A stretch of 29,119 nucleotides of DNA from Amoebophrya sp. AT5.2 (lineage: Eukaryota; Sar; Dinophyceae; Syndiniales; Amoebophryaceae): assembly GCA_005223375.1 (NCBI GenBank), contig RXOD01004092.1, forward strand, positions 1-29,119, in the 5' to 3' direction. The notes beneath the pieces are model-generated. The model was not told the origin of the DNA, searched no databases, and saw nothing but the letters and a program-made list of their open reading frames with translations. Positions 26,350-29,119 of this stretch are shown piece after piece. A program made the translations under genes and the position numbers. Within the stretch, counting starts at the first letter, position 1, and every line of letters starts with the position of its first letter.

Positions 26350-27378
26350 GTTGAGTTTGAGACGCGACCACACCGAGAATATTTTTTAAGTACTCGGACT
26401 TACACTTACGCAGAGGTTGCGCTCTGGCTCTACCTATTCATTGTCGTTGAAAAGAAAGACTACGAAAGTAGATGCGCTCCGTTTTCTTTTTCGAGGCGGG
26501 CCTGTGGTAGATGCGATAAGGTTGTTTCGTAATAAATGCGCGCTTGTTCTTATACCAGGAGCACAACTACCTAAAACTACACATCTGGCATCCTGAGCTT
26601 GACCTTGAGCATGAGCCGGGCTGGGAGCCCTTTGAAAAAATATAAGCAATTCGTGGCTGTATCATTCACACGACGAAACGGAACCAATGACCGACATCTT
26701 CACGGATCAGCAGTGGAAAAAGTGCGGATCTTGAATCAAGGATCATCGGTTTTGGGGATCTTCTTGTGCTTGTGCTCATCCTCATGCTCAACAACAACAT
26801 TCAACTTCCTCATTGAGTTTTGTTTTTGGAACAGCTGCATGCGCCTGATTCTTCTTGATTATTTTGGTTCTGGTCCTCTACGTACTGTTGCACTTGCAAC
26901 TCCTTGCAATGCTGTTTTCAATGCCAGCGACTCTTGTTTCGAGTGTGCCTCTCACTCTTCTTCCACAATCGCGTGGGCCACACGCGGACGCGGCCTGACC
27001 GACAGGAGAGTCCGTCGAGGGATTTCTTATCTCGGTCAGGCTTTGTCTTTTTCAGGCTTCTCACGAGGGGTACTCGCTTTCAGATTCAGGTGTAATTATG
27101 CAACAGTGTACATAAAGGTGTAATTTGCATCGCTACTGATGAAGTTCCGCTGGGCCGGCGGAATGATCACAAATTGTTGATGTTTTCGGACCCATCTAAA
27201 ACTCTCCCTGCGCCTTGATGACCTTGGTAAGTCGTGCATGTTCTACTCAGTTGCAGTTCATCTTCTCGTCGTGGATATACCACCTCCGGATTTGAACTTG
27301 ACATGTTTTTACCACTCTAATGTTCCCCTAAAAGGCCTTTATAGTGCCCTTCACTACAAGTACAAATGCAGTTTTTTT
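26350..27378. other. 1.0-kb spacer, no confident gene
   Basis: This is the spacer between the flagellar-type gene and the helicase. The plus strand is pyrimidine-rich and carries a 170-codon ORF (26611-27123) of Ser/Cys/Phe/Leu-rich, unconvincing composition. A GTAAGT and a TTCTACTCAG only 24 nt apart (27227-27250, plus strand) look like splice sites, but are too close for a usual intron. The T-run at 27371-27380 overlaps the TAA stop of the flagellar-type gene. No tRNA or snRNA was found. Confidence 0.4.
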
Positions 27379-29119
27379 TTAGCTTCCGTAGCCAGATACG
27401 CGCATGGCGGCCAGCACTGACGGTTTTTCCACGTTCATCTGCCGTTTCGAGGAAGCTCGTGTTCGCAGCCCCATGTCTCGATACGCGCACTGCCCTTCAT
27501 GGATCGCCAAATCACACGCCATTGGTGTCGCCCTGCAACCCCGGTGGAAGTACTTGCAGCACACCGGCCGCAAGTCACATACGCATTTCTGGTGCAGCAG
27601 AGCGCTTTTTTTATCGGGAAACAGCCTGGCACAGAACTTACACGCGTACATCAAATGGTCTTGGCCAGCGGAGGACATATAGGGATCGCGGCCCTGTAGC
27701 GCAGCTATGGCGTCAGCTTTCATGCTCATCTCATCGCGGCTGGCGTCCTTTCGGTCGTAGTTCCCGACGGAGAGACGGGAAACGGCTGACCCCAGCGGGC
27801 TTCTTCCAGCGGCGGCGCCGGCACGGGGCGAAGCAGGCGCCGGAAAATGCTGGTGCTGATTCTGGTAATGGTTATCACACATGGTGAGGTCGAAGGCCTT
27901 GCTTTCGATCGCTGTCTCCACCTGTGCGCGCAGCTCTTTCGCATTCTGCGCCCGGTGCAGAAAATGGCACCGATTCAAATGCGCCGGAAGCGCGTCCTCT
28001 GAGAAGTACCGCCCACAGCCCGGACAATCGGTCCACGTGGCGATCTGACCTTGACCCTCCGCGGTCTCCGGCATGTTGTAACTCGCTGCACACTGAATCT
28101 TTTTATTGTACCAAGGCGAAGGCAGCGCAACATTGCGTGAAATACTGTTTTCGATATAGTACGACCCGGGCCCAGGAAGGCTTCGGCGGAACCTCCCGAG
28201 ACGGTCAGGGATGCGCGGACCCGTAATGCATATGCTGTACCGGGGGGCCTGTTTCAGCTGCTTGTACGGAGAAGCATAAGCGCCCGGGCCGGGGGTTCCG
28301 TGCAGCATCTGCCGGCGAGCGATAAACACGGCAAAAGTGGGGCGGCCGTGCTTCGCCGGCGCCTTTTTTACTTTCTGCAGCGGCTCGCTGATGATAATGT
28401 TATTGCTTCCACTTGTGGTTGCATCCTCTGGCGGTGCTGGCGCAGTGGCAGTGACTGCTTCCCTCGGCAGCCGCAAGAGGTGCTGCTCGAGCATTTCTAT
28501 GCCTTTGAGAGCTTCTTCCGAAATCTCGCTGGGGTTGCTCGCCGACGCCGGCATCGCGCCGTCCTCTCCCGCGCCTGCTGATGCTTGCGTGCGCGTGCCG
28601 TCTCGGTGGCGCGTCGCATGTGACGACCCCAACGCGTGGACCACCTCCCGGAGGGTCTCCGCGGAATCTACACCCTTCTTCAACTCTCGCACCGCTTTTT
28701 GCAGTTGCCACCGGAGCCGTTGCGTTTGTGGATTGGGTTTGGCCCGCGTGCGTTTTCGCACATCTCGAGGAGGCGCGTCAGCGGGGGCCGCTCGGGCCGC
28801 GTTCTTGTCCCTCTTTGCGAGTGGCAAGGCTTTAAACCATGCGTCGAACTGGGCCTGGTCCAGATCGTCCTTGTAAAATTCGTAGAATTCCAACCGTGTG
28901 TACGCCACCCCGTCTTCGTCGGCAGGATCCACGCGCTTCTCCTCCTCCACGATTGGCAGGCCGCGGTACCAATGCGAGAATTCCTCCTCGCTCTCGTCGG
29001 CATACTCCTCACGGAATTCGGCACGTGTGTACACCCCGTTTTCCGGATCGTCCGGGTCTCGCCGCCGCTCCTCGGCAAGCTCCAGCCCGTCACTGTCGTC
29101 TCCGTCTGCCTCGTTCGCG
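27379..29119 (-). CDS. Flagellar/cytoskeletal-type protein: YTRxEF repeats, PG-rich (SHIPPO) motifs and C2HC zinc fingers; 5' end cut by window edge
   Basis: The frame is open from the right edge to a TAA at 27379: 579 residues are visible and the N-terminus is missing. Numbering from the first visible codon, two imperfect repeats of about 42 residues lie at 18-102 (GVYTRAEFREEY and WYRGLPIVE; then VAYTRLEFYEFY and WFKALPLAK). Two sperm-tail PG-rich motifs (GTPGPGAYASPYKQL at about 274 and LPGPGSYYIENS at about 314) are typical of proteins bound to axonemal or cortical microtubules. C2HC zinc fingers follow: CPGCGRYFSEDALPAHLNRC at about 365-384 and CKFCARLF with HQKC at about 493-512. A further Cys/His cluster (VCCKYFHRGC, then IHEGQC) lies at about 519-544. 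The role is inferred as a microtubule-associated flagellar protein. Short YTxxEF repeats of this kind are, to my knowledge, common in dinoflagellates and their relatives. Confidence 0.82.
   Translation of the reverse strand, partial: ANEADGDDSDGLELAEERRRDPDDPENGVYTRAEFREEYADESEEEFSHWYRGLPIVEEEKRVDPADEDGVAYTRLEFYEFYKDDLDQAQFDAWFKALPLAKRDKNAARAAPADAPPRDVRKRTRAKPNPQTQRLRWQLQKAVRELKKGVDSAETLREVVHALGSSHATRHRDGTRTQASAGAGEDGAMPASASNPSEISEEALKGIEMLEQHLLRLPREAVTATAPAPPEDATTSGSNNIIISEPLQKVKKAPAKHGRPTFAVFIARRQMLHGTPGPGAYASPYKQLKQAPRYSICITGPRIPDRLGRFRRSLPGPGSYYIENSISRNVALPSPWYNKKIQCAASYNMPETAEGQGQIATWTDCPGCGRYFSEDALPAHLNRCHFLHRAQNAKELRAQVETAIESKAFDLTMCDNHYQNQHQHFPAPASPRAGAAAGRSPLGSAVSRLSVGNYDRKDASRDEMSMKADAIAALQGRDPYMSSAGQDHLMYACKFCARLFPDKKSALLHQKCVCDLRPVCCKYFHRGCRATPMACDLAIHEGQCAYRDMGLRTRASSKRQMNVEKPSVLAAMRVSGYGS

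Noticed and set aside
26611..27123. Plus-strand ORF of 170 codons in the spacer upstream of the helicase gene
   Set aside because: Its length is notable, but the product is Ser/Cys/Phe/Leu-rich with no domain, the strand is simply pyrimidine-rich, and it opposes all neighbouring genes.
27227..27250. GTAAGT to CTCAG pair 24 nt apart as a micro-intron
   Set aside because: It is too short for ordinary spliceosomal introns, and the flanking frames do not form a convincing protein.
27285..27305. tRNA T-loop-like sequence (minus-strand GTTCAAATCC)
   Set aside because: The flanking bases do not form T, anticodon or acceptor stems, and no A box is found at the right distance.

Overview
This window is nuclear DNA from a unicellular, probably flagellated eukaryote. 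The evidence is eukaryote-only families (ZW10, RTF2, a DEAH-box RNA helicase, membrane-type RING proteins, a PG-rich-repeat/C2HC flagellar-type protein), GT-AG introns and a mitochondrial-type bS16. Coding parts are GC-rich and almost intronless (single exons up to 4.3 kb), while spacers are AT-richer. TGA, TAA and TAG all act as stops, so the code is standard. All twelve gene models lie on the minus strand. One-strand clusters of long, intron-poor genes are typical of dinoflagellate/syndinian alveolates and of euglenozoans. I lean towards a compact dinoflagellate relative, but no spliced-leader gene or other decisive marker is present, so this is inference.

Layout from right to left (direction of transcription): (1) 29119-27379, a flagellar/cytoskeletal-type protein, cut by the right edge; (2) 26349-23704, a DHX33/35-like DEAH helicase; (3) a very tight trio at 23322-19837: mitochondrial ribosomal protein bS16m, a two-exon small unknown protein (orf125) and ZW10 with one 98-nt intron, with only 24 and 31 nt between stop and next ATG; (4) 19417-17828, a protein with an algal/viral 'integrase repeat'-like N-terminus; (5) 17341-6862, two diverged paralogues of a large, apparently undescribed membrane RING protein family flanking a secreted, probably GPI-anchored YHYH-domain protein; (6) 6041-5061, RTF2; (7) 4203-2635, a disordered unknown protein; (8) 1391-1, a single-pass membrane protein of unknown family, cut by the left edge.

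The genes do not form one obvious pathway. They mix housekeeping functions (RNA helicase, mitoribosome, Golgi-ER tethering/kinetochore, replication-fork control) with lineage-specific membrane and surface proteins. The most interesting parts are the RING paralogue pair (conserved blocks in the same order, very long insertions inside the RING finger), a perfect 15-bp hairpin that contains the stop codon of the larger paralogue, a 22-bp non-triplet tandem duplication inside the same gene, the 24/31-nt gene spacing, and several intron-like or ORF-like signals on the plus strand of the spacers.
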